This document shows, piece by piece, positions 17,573-25,903 of a DNA stretch of 64,000 nt. Position 1 is the stretch's first letter. The number at the start of each line of letters is the position of its first letter. The translations under genes were made by a program, and so were the position numbers. The notes beneath the pieces were generated by a model. It made no database searches. It was not told the origin of the DNA and saw only the letters and a program-made list of their open reading frames with translations. The stretch spans positions 248,001-312,000 of the forward strand of contig JAWKYB010000004.1 of the NCBI GenBank assembly GCA_041396705.1, in the 5' to 3' direction. Source of the DNA: Alphaproteobacteria bacterium. Lineage in GTDB: Bacteria > Pseudomonadota > Alphaproteobacteria > CALKHQ01.

Positions 17573-19201
17573 TCAAGCCTTCGGGGCATCGGACGCCTCG
17601 CCCTCCCGCAGGCGTTCGCGCAGCAGCCGGCGCACGATCTTGCCGGTGGCGGTCATCGGCAATTCGGGCACGAAGCGCACGACCCGCGGATAGGCATGGG
17701 CTGCCAGGCGCGCGCGGACGAAGTCCTGCACCGATCCGGCCAGCCCGGGCTCGTCGGCATATGCGGGCCGCAATACCACGAAGGCGGCCACCACCTCGCC
17801 GCGGGTCGGATCGGGGGCGCCGACCACCGCGGCCATCGCCACGGCCGGATGGCGCAGCAGGCAGTCCTCCACCTCCGTCGGACCGATGCGATAACCGGCG
17901 GAGTTGATCACGTCGTCGGTGCGGCCGGCGAACGCGATATAGCCGTCGGCATCCATCGTGCCGCTGTCGCCGGTGCGCAGCCAGGCCCCGACGAACTTGG
18001 CGGCCGTCTCCTCGGGCCTGTTCCAGTAGCCGGTGAACATCACCGGGTCCGGCCGGCGCACAGCGATCTCGCCGAGCGTGCCGGGCGGCAGCGGATCGCC
18101 GGCGTCGTCGATGACGGCGACCGAATGGCCCGGCACCGCGCGGCCGATCGCGCCCGGCCGCTCGACGCCAAGGCCCGCGCTGCTGGCGACCACCAGGTTG
18201 CATTCGGTCTGGCCGTAGAACTCGTTGATCGGCACGCCGAGCACCTGCCGGCCCCAGGCGCGTATCTCCTCGCCCAGGGCCTCGCCGCCGCTGCCGACGC
18301 TGCGCAGGCCCGGCGCCGGCGCGTCCGGCCGTGCGGCGCGCATCAGCTTCAGCGCGGTCGGCGGCAGGAAGGCGTTGCGGATGCGCTCGCGCGCGATCAG
18401 TGCGAACGCCGTCTCCGGGTCGAACTTGCCGGGCGGCTGTGCGACGACGGCCACGCCGTGCCACAGCGCCGGCAGCAGCACGTCGTACAGCCCGCCGATC
18501 CAGGCCCAGTCGGCGGGCGTCCAGAACCGGTCGCCGGCGGAGGGAAACGGCCAATGCGGGTATTCCACGCCCGGCAGGTGGCCCGGCAGCACGCGGTGGG
18601 GCAGCACCGCCCCTTTCGGGGCGCCGGTTGTGCCGGAGGTATAGATCAGGGTGGCCGGGTCCTCGGCCGCGGTGTCGCACGGCGTGAAGCGGTCGCCGGC
18701 CCGCGCCATGGCGGCGGCCAGGTCTTCCGCGCCGTCCGTGCCGCCGTCGACGCTGTAGACCGTCCGCAGTGCCCGCAGGTCGGCGCGGATCGGCGCCACC
18801 CGCTCGGCACCGTCGCGGTCGGTGATCAGCACGCGCGCGCCGCTGTCGGCCAGCCGGTAGGACAGGGCGTCGGGCCCGAACAGCCGGAACAGGGGCAGGG
18901 CGACCAGCGCGGCCTTGGCCAGCGCCACATGCGCCACCGCGGTCGTCGGACGCTGGCCGAGCAGGATCGCCACCCGGTCGCCGGCCACGAGGCCCTCGCC
19001 ATGTACCAGCAGGTTGGCCAGCCGCGACGAACGGCTGTCGAGCGCGCCGAAGGTCATGGTCCGCTCCGGCGCAACCGGCACCACGACGGCCGGCGCGTCG
19101 GCGGCGTGGACGCAGAGTCGCGTGGCCCAGTTCAGCCGTTGCGGCACCGTCCAGGCGAATCGGCGGCGCAAGTCTCGGTCATTGTCGGCATCCGGCAACA
19201 T
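17573..19201 (-). CDS. AMP-dependent acyl-CoA synthetase / ligase
   Basis: Activates a carboxylic acid with ATP and CoA via an acyl-adenylate; 542 residues. P-loop TLIYTSGTTGAPKG, adenylate-binding NEFYGQTE, hinge region GRTDDVINSAGYRIGP and the catalytic C-terminal lysine in MTATGKIVRR are all present, so both half-reactions should work. The overall layout (WTVPQRLNWATRL at the N-terminus) is that of medium-chain / acetyl-CoA-synthetase-like enzymes. The start at 19201 is preferred over an in-frame codon at 19234 because the family N-terminus begins right there; no strong RBS marks either. It is divergent from the DUF3179 gene. Confidence 0.85.
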   Translation of the reverse strand: MLPDADNDRDLRRRFAWTVPQRLNWATRLCVHAADAPAVVVPVAPERTMTFGALDSRSSRLANLLVHGEGLVAGDRVAILLGQRPTTAVAHVALAKAALVALPLFRLFGPDALSYRLADSGARVLITDRDGAERVAPIRADLRALRTVYSVDGGTDGAEDLAAAMARAGDRFTPCDTAAEDPATLIYTSGTTGAPKGAVLPHRVLPGHLPGVEYPHWPFPSAGDRFWTPADWAWIGGLYDVLLPALWHGVAVVAQPPGKFDPETAFALIARERIRNAFLPPTALKLMRAARPDAPAPGLRSVGSGGEALGEEIRAWGRQVLGVPINEFYGQTECNLVVASSAGLGVERPGAIGRAVPGHSVAVIDDAGDPLPPGTLGEIAVRRPDPVMFTGYWNRPEETAAKFVGAWLRTGDSGTMDADGYIAFAGRTDDVINSAGYRIGPTEVEDCLLRHPAVAMAAVVGAPDPTRGEVVAAFVVLRPAYADEPGLAGSVQDFVRARLAAHAYPRVVRFVPELPMTATGKIVRRLLRERLREGEASDAPKA

Positions 19202-19308
19202 CGCCGGCCAGCCAAGCACCGGACGCCGCCGCACGGCAAGGGCCGGGCGTCACCGCATCGTGAAGCTGGTTGGTTTGCACGCGCGTTCGGGCCGTGCAAA
19301 GTGGCACG

Positions 19309-20274
19309 GTGATCCGCTTGCCGACATCGCTGCTCCTGATCGTCGCCGTCCTTTCCGGCGGCACCGCCTCGGCGGGCGGACCGGACATGTGGCGGTCGGA
19401 GTGGCCGGTGACCGACTTCACCCGCTACAGCGTCGACCTGCACGAAATCATGTCGGGCGGGCCGCCGCGCGACGGCATTCCGGCGGTGGACGACCCGCGC
19501 TTTGCCGCGGTTGACGACCCGGCGGTCGACCTGGCCGCGCAGGAGCCGGTGATCGCGTGCCAGCACGGGGGCGAGGCGCGGGCCTATCCCCTGCGCATCC
19601 TCATGTTCCACGAGATCGTCAACGACGTCATCGGCGGCCTGGCGGTCGCGGTCACCTACTGCCCGCTATGCAACGCCTCGATCGTGTTCGATCGCGAGGT
19701 TGGCGGGCAGGTGCTCGATTTCGGCACCACCGGCAAGCTGCGCAACTCGGACCTGGTCATGTACGACCGGCAGACCGAAAGCTGGTGGCAGCAGTTCACA
19801 GGCGAGGCGATCGTCGGCGCCATGACCGGCGCGGAGTTGCGCATGATACCCTCGCAGCTGATGCCGTTCGGGCTGTTCGCGCGGCATTACCCCGACGGCA
19901 TGGTGCTGCTGCCGCCGAACGCGGACCGCAGCTACGGCAGCAATCCCTATGCCGGCTACGACACCTCGGCCTGGCCGTTCCTCTATCGCGGCGACTACGA
20001 CGGTGCGCTGGCGCCGTTGGATTATGTGCTGGCGATCGGCGACCAGGCCTGGTCGCTGGCGCTGCTGCAGCGCGAGCGCCGGGTCGAGGCCGGGGGCCTG
20101 GTCATCGTGTGGCAGCCGGGCATGAACTCGGCCCTGGACGAGCGCTGGATCCCCAACGGCCAGGACATCGGCCACGTCACCGTGACCGACGGCGACGGGT
20201 CGCCGGTGGTGCACGACCTGACCTTCGCCTTCGCCTTCAGCGCCTTCAATCCCGACGGCACCATCCATCATTGA
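19309..20274 (+). CDS. DUF3179 domain-containing exported protein
   Basis: A 321-residue protein of a widespread but uncharacterised family. The family hallmark is VTYCPLCNASIVFDRE followed by FGTTGKLRNSDLVMYDRQT and SWWQQFTGEAIVG. The N-terminus is a signal peptide (SLLLIVAVLSGGTASAGG), so the protein is periplasmic. I place the start at the GTG at 19309, which puts the signal peptide at the N-terminus; a TTG at 19270 is an alternative. A rho-independent terminator follows the gene. Confidence 0.85.
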   Translation: MIRLPTSLLLIVAVLSGGTASAGGPDMWRSEWPVTDFTRYSVDLHEIMSGGPPRDGIPAVDDPRFAAVDDPAVDLAAQEPVIACQHGGEARAYPLRILMFHEIVNDVIGGLAVAVTYCPLCNASIVFDREVGGQVLDFGTTGKLRNSDLVMYDRQTESWWQQFTGEAIVGAMTGAELRMIPSQLMPFGLFARHYPDGMVLLPPNADRSYGSNPYAGYDTSAWPFLYRGDYDGALAPLDYVLAIGDQAWSLALLQRERRVEAGGLVIVWQPGMNSALDERWIPNGQDIGHVTVTDGDGSPVVHDLTFAFAFSAFNPDGTIHH

Positions 20275-20312
20275 GCCGGGCCCGGCGGCGGCAACCGGCC
20301 GGCGCAAAAAAG

Positions 20313-20340
20313 AAAAGGCGGCCCGAAGGCCGCCCTTTTT
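20313..20340. terminator. Bidirectional rho-independent terminator
   Basis: A perfect 7-bp stem (20317-20323 with 20328-20334), loop CGAA, is flanked by AAAA on the left and CTTTTT on the right. It terminates the DUF3179 gene on the plus strand, and its A-rich left flank gives a U-tract on the minus strand for the DUF1127 gene. Confidence 0.85.
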
Positions 20341-20364
20341 CCCGCCAGGGGCAGTGCGCAGCGT

Positions 20365-20574
20365 TCAGCCGCGCACCATCCGGCCACGGGCGATCGCCTC
20401 GATGTCCGACGGGGCGATGCCCAGGTCGTCCAGCGTGCGGCGGTCCAGGTTGCGCAGCTCGCTCAGCGTGCGGCGATACTCGGCGCGGTTGTGCATCCAG
20501 GTGCGGACGCGGGCCACGAAGCCGTTGCCGGCGGGCGCGACGGCGCCGATGCTGTTAAAGGTGACGTCAGCCAT
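20365..20574 (-). CDS. DUF1127 (YjiS-like) small protein
   Basis: A 69-residue basic protein whose C-terminal half is the DUF1127 motif: TLSELRNLDRRTLDDLGIAP followed by SDIEAIARG. These small Arg-rich proteins are frequent in alphaproteobacteria, where some act in stress-related RNA or phosphate metabolism. The start at 20574 has GGAG six bases upstream; an upstream in-frame ATG would leave no RBS. It ends at the shared terminator and has a 222-bp upstream region with no other gene. Confidence 0.85.
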   Translation of the reverse strand: MADVTFNSIGAVAPAGNGFVARVRTWMHNRAEYRRTLSELRNLDRRTLDDLGIAPSDIEAIARGRMVRG

Positions 20575-20796
20575 TGATTTCTCCATTGCTGCAGGTGCGA
20601 AAGGCGGTTGAGTGTCAGGAACACCGCATACCTAGGCGCAGTTCGTTGACAAATCATCACCTTCATCGTTGCGGATGTTGCGTTGCAGCAATGCAATTTG
20701 TGCATAGGCGAAAGCGTGTCGGATCGGTGGCAATGGCATGACTTGTGCGCGCGGCCCGCGCCGCTGCGCGAGCCGCTCGCGCCGCGATCGGGCCGG

Positions 20797-21810
20797 TCAG
20801 AGGCGAACGATCTGCTTGCCGCCGTTCTCGCCGGCCAGCACCCGCATCAGCGCGGCGGGCGCTTTCTCCAGGCCGTCGACGATGTCCTCCTGGTAGCGCA
20901 TGCGGCCGTCGCGGACCCAGGGAGCGAGGGTCTCCACCACCTCGTCGAGCCGGTCGAGGTGATCGAGCACCAGGAAACCCTCCATGCGCGCCCGCTTGAC
21001 CAGCAGGATGCGGTTGTAGCGCGGGCCGCTCGGCGGCGGGTCGGAGGGGATGCCGATGGTGCCGCAGACCACGATGCGCGCCCGCTCGGCGAGGTGTGAC
21101 ATCGCGGCGTCGGCAACCGTGCCGCCGACATTGTCGAAGAACACGTCGATGCCGTCGGGGCAGGCGCGGCCGATGGCGCCGGCAAGGTCCGGCTCGGCCC
21201 GGTAGTTGATGGCTGCGTCGAAGCCGAACAGGTCGCGGCACTGGGCCGCCTTCGCGTCGGAGCCGGTCAGTCCGACGGTGCGGCAGCCCAGGATCCGGGC
21301 CGCCTGGCCGACCACGCTGCCGACGGCGCCGGCGGCGGTGGAGACCAGCACGGTATTGCCGGCCTGCGGCTGGCCGACCAGCATGAGGCCCAGATAGCCG
21401 GTGGCGCCATTGAGCCCGAGCACGCCGAGGGCAGTGGTCAGCGGCGCTGCCTCCGGGTCGACCCGCCGGTCGACCTCGCCGCCGTCGCATAGGCAATAAT
21501 CTTGCCAGCCGAAGCGCCCGAACAGATACTCGCCCGGCCGGAACCGCGGATCGCGGGAAGCCGCAACCTGGCCGACGGCGAAGCTGCGCATCACCGCGCC
21601 GAGCGCCACCGGCTTGGCGTAGTTGGCCGCCGCGGCGATCCAGCCGCGCATGGCCGGGTCGATCGACAGGAACAGGTTGCGCACCAGGAACTGGCCGTCG
21701 CCGGGCTCCGGCGTCGGCGCGGCCGCCAGTTGCCACAAATCGGCGCGGATGGCGCCGGACGGCCGGTCGCGCAGCAGCATCTGTCGGTTGGTGGGGGCGA
21801 CGGACGTCAT
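20797..21810 (-). CDS. NADP-dependent MDR-family oxidoreductase (CurA-like)
   Basis: Zinc-independent medium-chain reductase of 337 residues, similar to prostaglandin / leukotriene reductases and bacterial CurA, which reduce the C=C bond of enones and alkenals. The N-terminal catalytic domain shows LFLSIDPAMRGWI. The Rossmann motif is STAAGAVGSVVGQAARILG, and the late DGIDVFFDNVGG block is family-typical. No structural zinc cysteine cluster is present. The physiological substrate is unknown. It is a single gene facing away from the lipoprotein at 22044. Confidence 0.88.
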   Translation of the reverse strand: MTSVAPTNRQMLLRDRPSGAIRADLWQLAAAPTPEPGDGQFLVRNLFLSIDPAMRGWIAAAANYAKPVALGAVMRSFAVGQVAASRDPRFRPGEYLFGRFGWQDYCLCDGGEVDRRVDPEAAPLTTALGVLGLNGATGYLGLMLVGQPQAGNTVLVSTAAGAVGSVVGQAARILGCRTVGLTGSDAKAAQCRDLFGFDAAINYRAEPDLAGAIGRACPDGIDVFFDNVGGTVADAAMSHLAERARIVVCGTIGIPSDPPPSGPRYNRILLVKRARMEGFLVLDHLDRLDEVVETLAPWVRDGRMRYQEDIVDGLEKAPAALMRVLAGENGGKQIVRL

Positions 21811-22043
21811 CGGCGGGCCTCGCGTGCAGGGCGCTCAACGCGGCCTGCATGCCGCGATCGCGCGATCGGGCGCGATCAGAGGGGCCCTTCGGCACCCCGC
21901 TTCCGCGTCCGCCGGACCATACTACAGCCTCGGTGCGGAAGGGGAGCCATGCCGCCGCGCCGCTCGCGGCCGGACGGCGGCCTCGGTCAAGCCGGCGCCG
22001 ATGCCGTATCGGCACCGACGCCGGCCCGACGGAAATCTGGCGG

Positions 22044-22181
22044 CTAGCCGCTCGAGCTCTGCTCGGTCTGCTCGCCTCCGCCGCCGCTGCTGTCGTCGTC
22101 GCAGGCCGCGACGCCGAGCGAGAGGAACAAGGCCGCGAGCACGCTGAGGAGCCAGCCGCGCATCCGCATCACTTCTGACAT
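22044..22181 (-). CDS. Small lipoprotein (45 residues)
   Basis: The ORF encodes a hydrophobic signal followed by lipobox GVAAC and a 19-residue acidic, Ser/Gly-rich mature tail (DDDSSGGGGEQTEQSSSG). GGAAGGAAAG lies 9-18 bases upstream of the ATG. Such tiny lipoproteins resemble entericidin-sized envelope lipoproteins but share no motif with them. No operon partner is apparent. Confidence 0.55.
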   Translation of the reverse strand: MSEVMRMRGWLLSVLAALFLSLGVAACDDDSSGGGGEQTEQSSSG

Positions 22182-22396
22182 TTTTCCGACTTTCCTTCCC
22201 GTGCACGTCATCGTGCGTTTTGCGGCGCTCAAGGTGGCATTCGGGGCCGGAATCGACCCGTCAGGCCGAGCGCGAGAGTCGCCGCACCGATTCATTACAG
22301 CGCTCTTGATCGCCGGACAATTGGCTCGTTGGTAACGTGAATTTCCGTCGCAGGGATCGACCATGGCGTGCGCGGCGATGCATGTGGTGCCGGCGA

Positions 22397-23434
22397 TCAG
22401 GCGGCGGCAACCGCGGCCCGCGCGACCTCCAGCGTCGCTGCCAGGCTTGCCAGGCCGTCCGGCCCGGACACCAGCGGGGCTTCCCGGCCGTGGGCCACCG
22501 CGATGAAGTGCTGCAGCTGGCGGCGCAGCGGCTCGCCGGGCCCCGGCGCCGCGCCGGGCGCATCGTCGGCGGACAGGGGAAGCGACCAGTCGCCCGGTCC
22601 GGCGCCGTCGTGCCGCCACAGGCGCAGGCGCGGGAACTCCAGCGCAGCGGCGGTGCCGAAGAAACGATAGCAGGGCTCGCCGGCCTCCGGCACTGAGGGG
22701 TTCTCGCCGGTGGCCGACTCCCAGTTCCACGGCGACGGCGCGGCGTCCGACATCAGCACCGTCGCCAGGGCGCCGCCGACAAAGCGCAGCGCCACGGCCG
22801 CGGTGTCGACGACGGCGTGGCCGCGCGCAGCGGAGGCGCCGAGCGCACGGACGTCGACGATGTCCCCGCACAGGTGGCGCAGCATGTCGATGTCGTGGAT
22901 CAGGTTGATCAGGATCGGGCCGCCGCCGGCCTGCAGGCGCCATGCGTCGGCGAAATAGGCGTCGTGCTTGCGCAGCGCCCAGTGGGCGGAGATCGCGACG
23001 AGGCGGCCGAGCGTACCGCCGTCGAGGAGCGCGCGTGCCCGCGCCACGAACGGGTGGTAGCGGCGATGGTGGCCGACCAGCAGGCCGACCTTCGCGGCCT
23101 GCGCCGCAGCGATCAGCCGTTGGGCCGATGCCAGGTCGTGGGCGATCGGCTTCTCGACCAGCAGGTGCAGGCCGGCCTGCGCCGCGGCGACCCCGACGGT
23201 CTCATGGGCCTGGTTGGGGGTGGCGACGATCAGGGCGTCGGCGCCCCGGGCGGCGCACAGCGCGCCGACGCTGGCGTGGTGCGGCACCCCGAGCGCGGCG
23301 GCAAGTGCGCTGCCGCGGACATCGGGATCGACGATCGCGGCCAGCCGCGCCGCCGGCTCCGCCGCGATCAGCCGCGCATGCCGGGCGCCGATCAGCCCGG
23401 CGCCGGCGACCGCGATGCGAAGGGGCGGGGCCAG
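22397..23434 (-). CDS. Gfo/Idh/MocA family oxidoreductase
   Basis: NAD(P)-dependent sugar or inositol-type dehydrogenase, about 345 residues. The N-terminal dinucleotide fold begins RIAVAGAGLIGARHA, and the family EKP motif appears as LVEKPIAHD. The Rossmann start lies upstream of every ATG, GTG or TTG in this frame. I therefore mark the CTG at 23434 as the least bad start; the first GTG (near 23287) would remove the cofactor site. It follows the dihydropyrimidinase gene with a 14-base gap, so coupled translation or an unusual start is plausible. A consensus error hiding the real start is also possible. Confidence 0.75.
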   Translation of the reverse strand: MAPPLRIAVAGAGLIGARHARLIAAEPAARLAAIVDPDVRGSALAAALGVPHHASVGALCAARGADALIVATPNQAHETVGVAAAQAGLHLLVEKPIAHDLASAQRLIAAAQAAKVGLLVGHHRRYHPFVARARALLDGGTLGRLVAISAHWALRKHDAYFADAWRLQAGGGPILINLIHDIDMLRHLCGDIVDVRALGASAARGHAVVDTAAVALRFVGGALATVLMSDAAPSPWNWESATGENPSVPEAGEPCYRFFGTAAALEFPRLRLWRHDGAGPGDWSLPLSADDAPGAAPGPGEPLRRQLQHFIAVAHGREAPLVSGPDGLASLAATLEVARAAVAAA

Positions 23435-23448
23435 GTGGCCGCCGTCGC

Positions 23449-24903
23449 CTACTCGGCGGCCTGCGCGCGCCGCACGCCGGTCGGCTCGGCCAGCCGGTTG
23501 CGGGTCAGCTGGCTGTCGTAGTAGGGCGCGAAGCAGGGCCGGTCGACATAGACGCCGTGTCCCTGCTCGGCGCGCAGGTCGCCGCGCGCATAGGTGACCC
23601 GGCCCCGGCTCAGCGTGTAGGCCGGGTTGCCGGTCACGGTCATGCCCTCATAGATGTTGAAGTCGATGTTCTGCCGGTGTTCGTCCTTCGAGATCGTGCG
23701 CGAGGCGTCCGGGTCCCACACCACGATGTCGGCATCGGCGCCGACGGCGAGCGAGCCCTTCTTCGGGTAGATGTTGAAGATCTGGGCGGCGTTGGTCGAG
23801 GTCACCTTGACGAACTCCGACGGCGTCAGCTTGCCGGAGCGCACGCCGTGGTGCCACAGCACCGCCATGCGGTCCTGCACGCCCGAGGTGCCGTTCGGGA
23901 TCTTGCGGAAGTCGTCGATGCCGGCCCGCTTCTGCGGCGTGCAGAAGCAGCAGTGGTCGGTCGCGGTGGTCTGCAGCATGCCTGCCTGCAGGCCCCGCCA
24001 CAGCGCCGCCTGGTGCTCCTTCGGCCGGAACGGCGGGCTCATCACATAGTGCGCCGCCTTGTCCCAGTCGGGATTCCGGTACACCGAATCGTCGATCACC
24101 AGGTGCTGCGCCAGCACCTCGCCGAACACGCGCTGGCCCTCCAGCCGGGCGCGGGTGATCGCCTCGAGCGCGTCGATGCACGAGGTGTGGACGACATAGA
24201 GCGGCACGCCCAGAACCTCGGCGATGCGGATCGCCCGGTTGGCGGCCTCGCCCTCGACCTCGGGCGGGCGCGACAGCGGGTGGCCCTCCGGGCCGGTGAT
24301 GCCGCGGTCGTAGATATCCTGCTGCAGGCGGAAGACCAGCTCGCCGTTCTCGGCATGGACGGTGCAGATGGCGCCGAGATCGCGGGCCCGGGTGAACGAG
24401 TTCACCAGCGTCTCGTCGTCGCACATGATCGCGTTCTTGTACGCCATGAAGTGCTTGAAGCTGTTGACCCCCCAGTCGCGGGTCAGCGTGCCCATGTCCT
24501 CGTGCACGCTGTCGTCCCACCAGGTCACTGCAACGTGGAAGGAATAGTCGCTGCAGGCCTTGTTGGCCCAGTCGCGCCATTGGCGATAGGCGTCCATCAG
24601 CTTCTGCTGCGGCGCGGGAATGACGAAGTCGATGATCGAGGTGGTGCCGCCCGCCATGGCCGCGGCGGTGCCGGTGTAGAAATCTTCCGACGCCACCGTC
24701 CCCATGAATGGAAGCTGCATGTGGGTGTGCGGGTCGATGCCGCCCGGCATCACGTAGCAGCCGCCGGCGTCGATGACCTCGGCGCCTGCAGGCGCATCCA
24801 GGTCGGTACCGACCGCCTGGATGACATCGTTGTCGACCAGGATGTCGGCCTGGCGGCTTTCGTCGCCGGTGGTGACCAGCCCGCCGCGGATCAGCACGGA
24901 CAT
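23449..24903 (-). CDS. hydA: Dihydropyrimidinase / D-hydantoinase
   Basis: Cyclic amidohydrolase that opens dihydrouracil or hydantoin rings, 484 residues, cytosolic tetramer in known members. The binuclear zinc site is complete: His pair in DPHTHMQ, the carboxylated Lys in HFMAYKNA, His in VHAENGE, His in VVHTSC and Asp in ATDHCCF. The start at 24903 has GGGGGAG about 7 bases upstream. It is the first gene of a two-gene unit with the Gfo/Idh/MocA oxidoreductase. No dihydropyrimidine dehydrogenase or beta-ureidopropionase is in the window, so the full reductive pyrimidine pathway cannot be confirmed. Confidence 0.92.
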   Translation of the reverse strand: MSVLIRGGLVTTGDESRQADILVDNDVIQAVGTDLDAPAGAEVIDAGGCYVMPGGIDPHTHMQLPFMGTVASEDFYTGTAAAMAGGTTSIIDFVIPAPQQKLMDAYRQWRDWANKACSDYSFHVAVTWWDDSVHEDMGTLTRDWGVNSFKHFMAYKNAIMCDDETLVNSFTRARDLGAICTVHAENGELVFRLQQDIYDRGITGPEGHPLSRPPEVEGEAANRAIRIAEVLGVPLYVVHTSCIDALEAITRARLEGQRVFGEVLAQHLVIDDSVYRNPDWDKAAHYVMSPPFRPKEHQAALWRGLQAGMLQTTATDHCCFCTPQKRAGIDDFRKIPNGTSGVQDRMAVLWHHGVRSGKLTPSEFVKVTSTNAAQIFNIYPKKGSLAVGADADIVVWDPDASRTISKDEHRQNIDFNIYEGMTVTGNPAYTLSRGRVTYARGDLRAEQGHGVYVDRPCFAPYYDSQLTRNRLAEPTGVRRAQAAE

Positions 24904-25033
24904 TTCGGCACTCCCCCAAGGATCAGCGTGCGGCGCGGTGCGCGCCCTCGGGGACATGATTGGCCCGGCCGGCCGAATGGTCAACCTTGGACGGTTGGGC
25001 GCGCGCGTGGCGGTCGCGACGCGTCGGACCGGG

Positions 25034-25414
25034 TCAGGCGATCTTGGTGTAGCCGCGCTCGATGATACGGTGCAGCGCCTCGAAGGCGTCGCGGATCTCG
25101 TCATAGGCCGCGCGCGCATGGCGCAGCTCGTCGATGGCGGCCACGCTGGGGGCGCCTTCGGCCTCCGCCAGCTTCAGCGCCTTGGCCAGGTAGCTGCCGC
25201 GCAGCTCGGCGACCCGCACGGCCATCCGGGTCATGGTCTCGCGGTTGAACCCGGGCAGCTTGCGGCGCAGCACCTCCTGGTTGGCGGACATGATGATGGC
25301 GTCGAGCTCCTGCTGGAACTGCAGCAGGGCATGACGCTTGTCGCGGTCGAGTTCCTCGCTGCTCAGCAGGCGGTCGACCTTCCGCGTCTCAACCATCCCG
25401 TTGTATCGGCTCAT
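25034..25414 (-). CDS. Hypothetical helical protein
   Basis: A 126-residue soluble protein with no signal peptide or membrane segment. It is mostly alpha-helical and charged (LLSSEELDRDKRHALLQFQQ; AYDEIRDAFEALHRIIERGY), which would suit a small coiled-coil or four-helix protein. GGAG lies 8 bases before the ATG at 25414. I do not recognise the family. It is a single gene between dihydropyrimidinase and a long AT-richer gap. Confidence 0.55.
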   Translation of the reverse strand: MSRYNGMVETRKVDRLLSSEELDRDKRHALLQFQQELDAIIMSANQEVLRRKLPGFNRETMTRMAVRVAELRGSYLAKALKLAEAEGAPSVAAIDELRHARAAYDEIRDAFEALHRIIERGYTKIA

Positions 25415-25497
25415 CGTGCTTGCTCCGCCGGGTCGGACTCCCGACCTCCGCCGGAATGGTGGCACGCCTTGCTTAACGAGCGCTTAGCGCAGGCGGG

Positions 25498-25734
25498 CTA
25501 CCTGCCGGTCGCTTGCGCGCTAGCGCGCGCTCGGTAACGCAACGGCAAGGAGTCGCGATGCATACCATTGCAGGCCGGTTCGGTCAGGTCAGCAAAAAGG
25601 CACAGGTCAAATGTGAATAGGACGCGGCCGGTATTCACATCCAAAAATTGCATGTACTGATTGTAAGAGTTTGTGCATGCCATTGTAGTGTCATGCCGGA
25701 CCAGTACCGCGCAGTAATGGATTGATTTCCTCAT
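25498..25734 (-). CDS. Doubtful 78-residue ORF in low-GC patch
   Basis: The ORF has AAGGA 9 bases before its ATG at 25734, but its composition differs from other genes here and no domain is recognised. The predicted peptide is not obviously membrane or secreted. It runs across the 25611-25640 inverted repeat. The region may instead be purely regulatory for the downstream c-di-GMP gene. Confidence 0.25.
   Translation of the reverse strand: MRKSIHYCAVLVRHDTTMACTNSYNQYMQFLDVNTGRVLFTFDLCLFADLTEPACNGMHRDSLPLRYRARASAQATGR
25611..25640. promoter_or_regulatory. Perfect 9-bp inverted repeat, candidate operator
   Basis: ATGTGAATA (25611-25619) and TATTCACAT (25632-25640) are exact reverse complements with a 12-bp GC-rich spacer. 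The arms are AT-rich in a very GC-rich genome, and the site lies 264 bases upstream of the REC-GGDEF-EAL start. Binding by a dimeric regulator two turns apart is plausible; the protein is unknown. Confidence 0.4.
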
Positions 25735-25903
25735 ATTTACCATTCCTTAGTCTGGCGACCCCTAGCGTTCAGCGTGTGCTAGGCGCCCGCTGTGCACGCA
25801 CCGAATTTCAACCACCGGAAGACGGCGACAGCCGCACGAGAACAACCTTGATTGGCTGTCCGTCCCGTAAGGTCGGGCCAGCGACCGATTAGGACTTCGA
25901 CTG

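Larger units (their letters stand above)
25415..25903. other. Long intergenic region with a low-GC patch
   Basis: This 489-bp gap lies upstream of the REC-GGDEF-EAL gene. Bases about 25560-25745 are only around half G+C, in sharp contrast to everything around them. It contains a 14-bp perfect palindrome (GCGCGCTAGCGCGC, 25514-25527), the 9-bp inverted repeat at 25611-25640 and a doubtful small ORF on the minus strand, both annotated separately. Confidence 0.6.
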
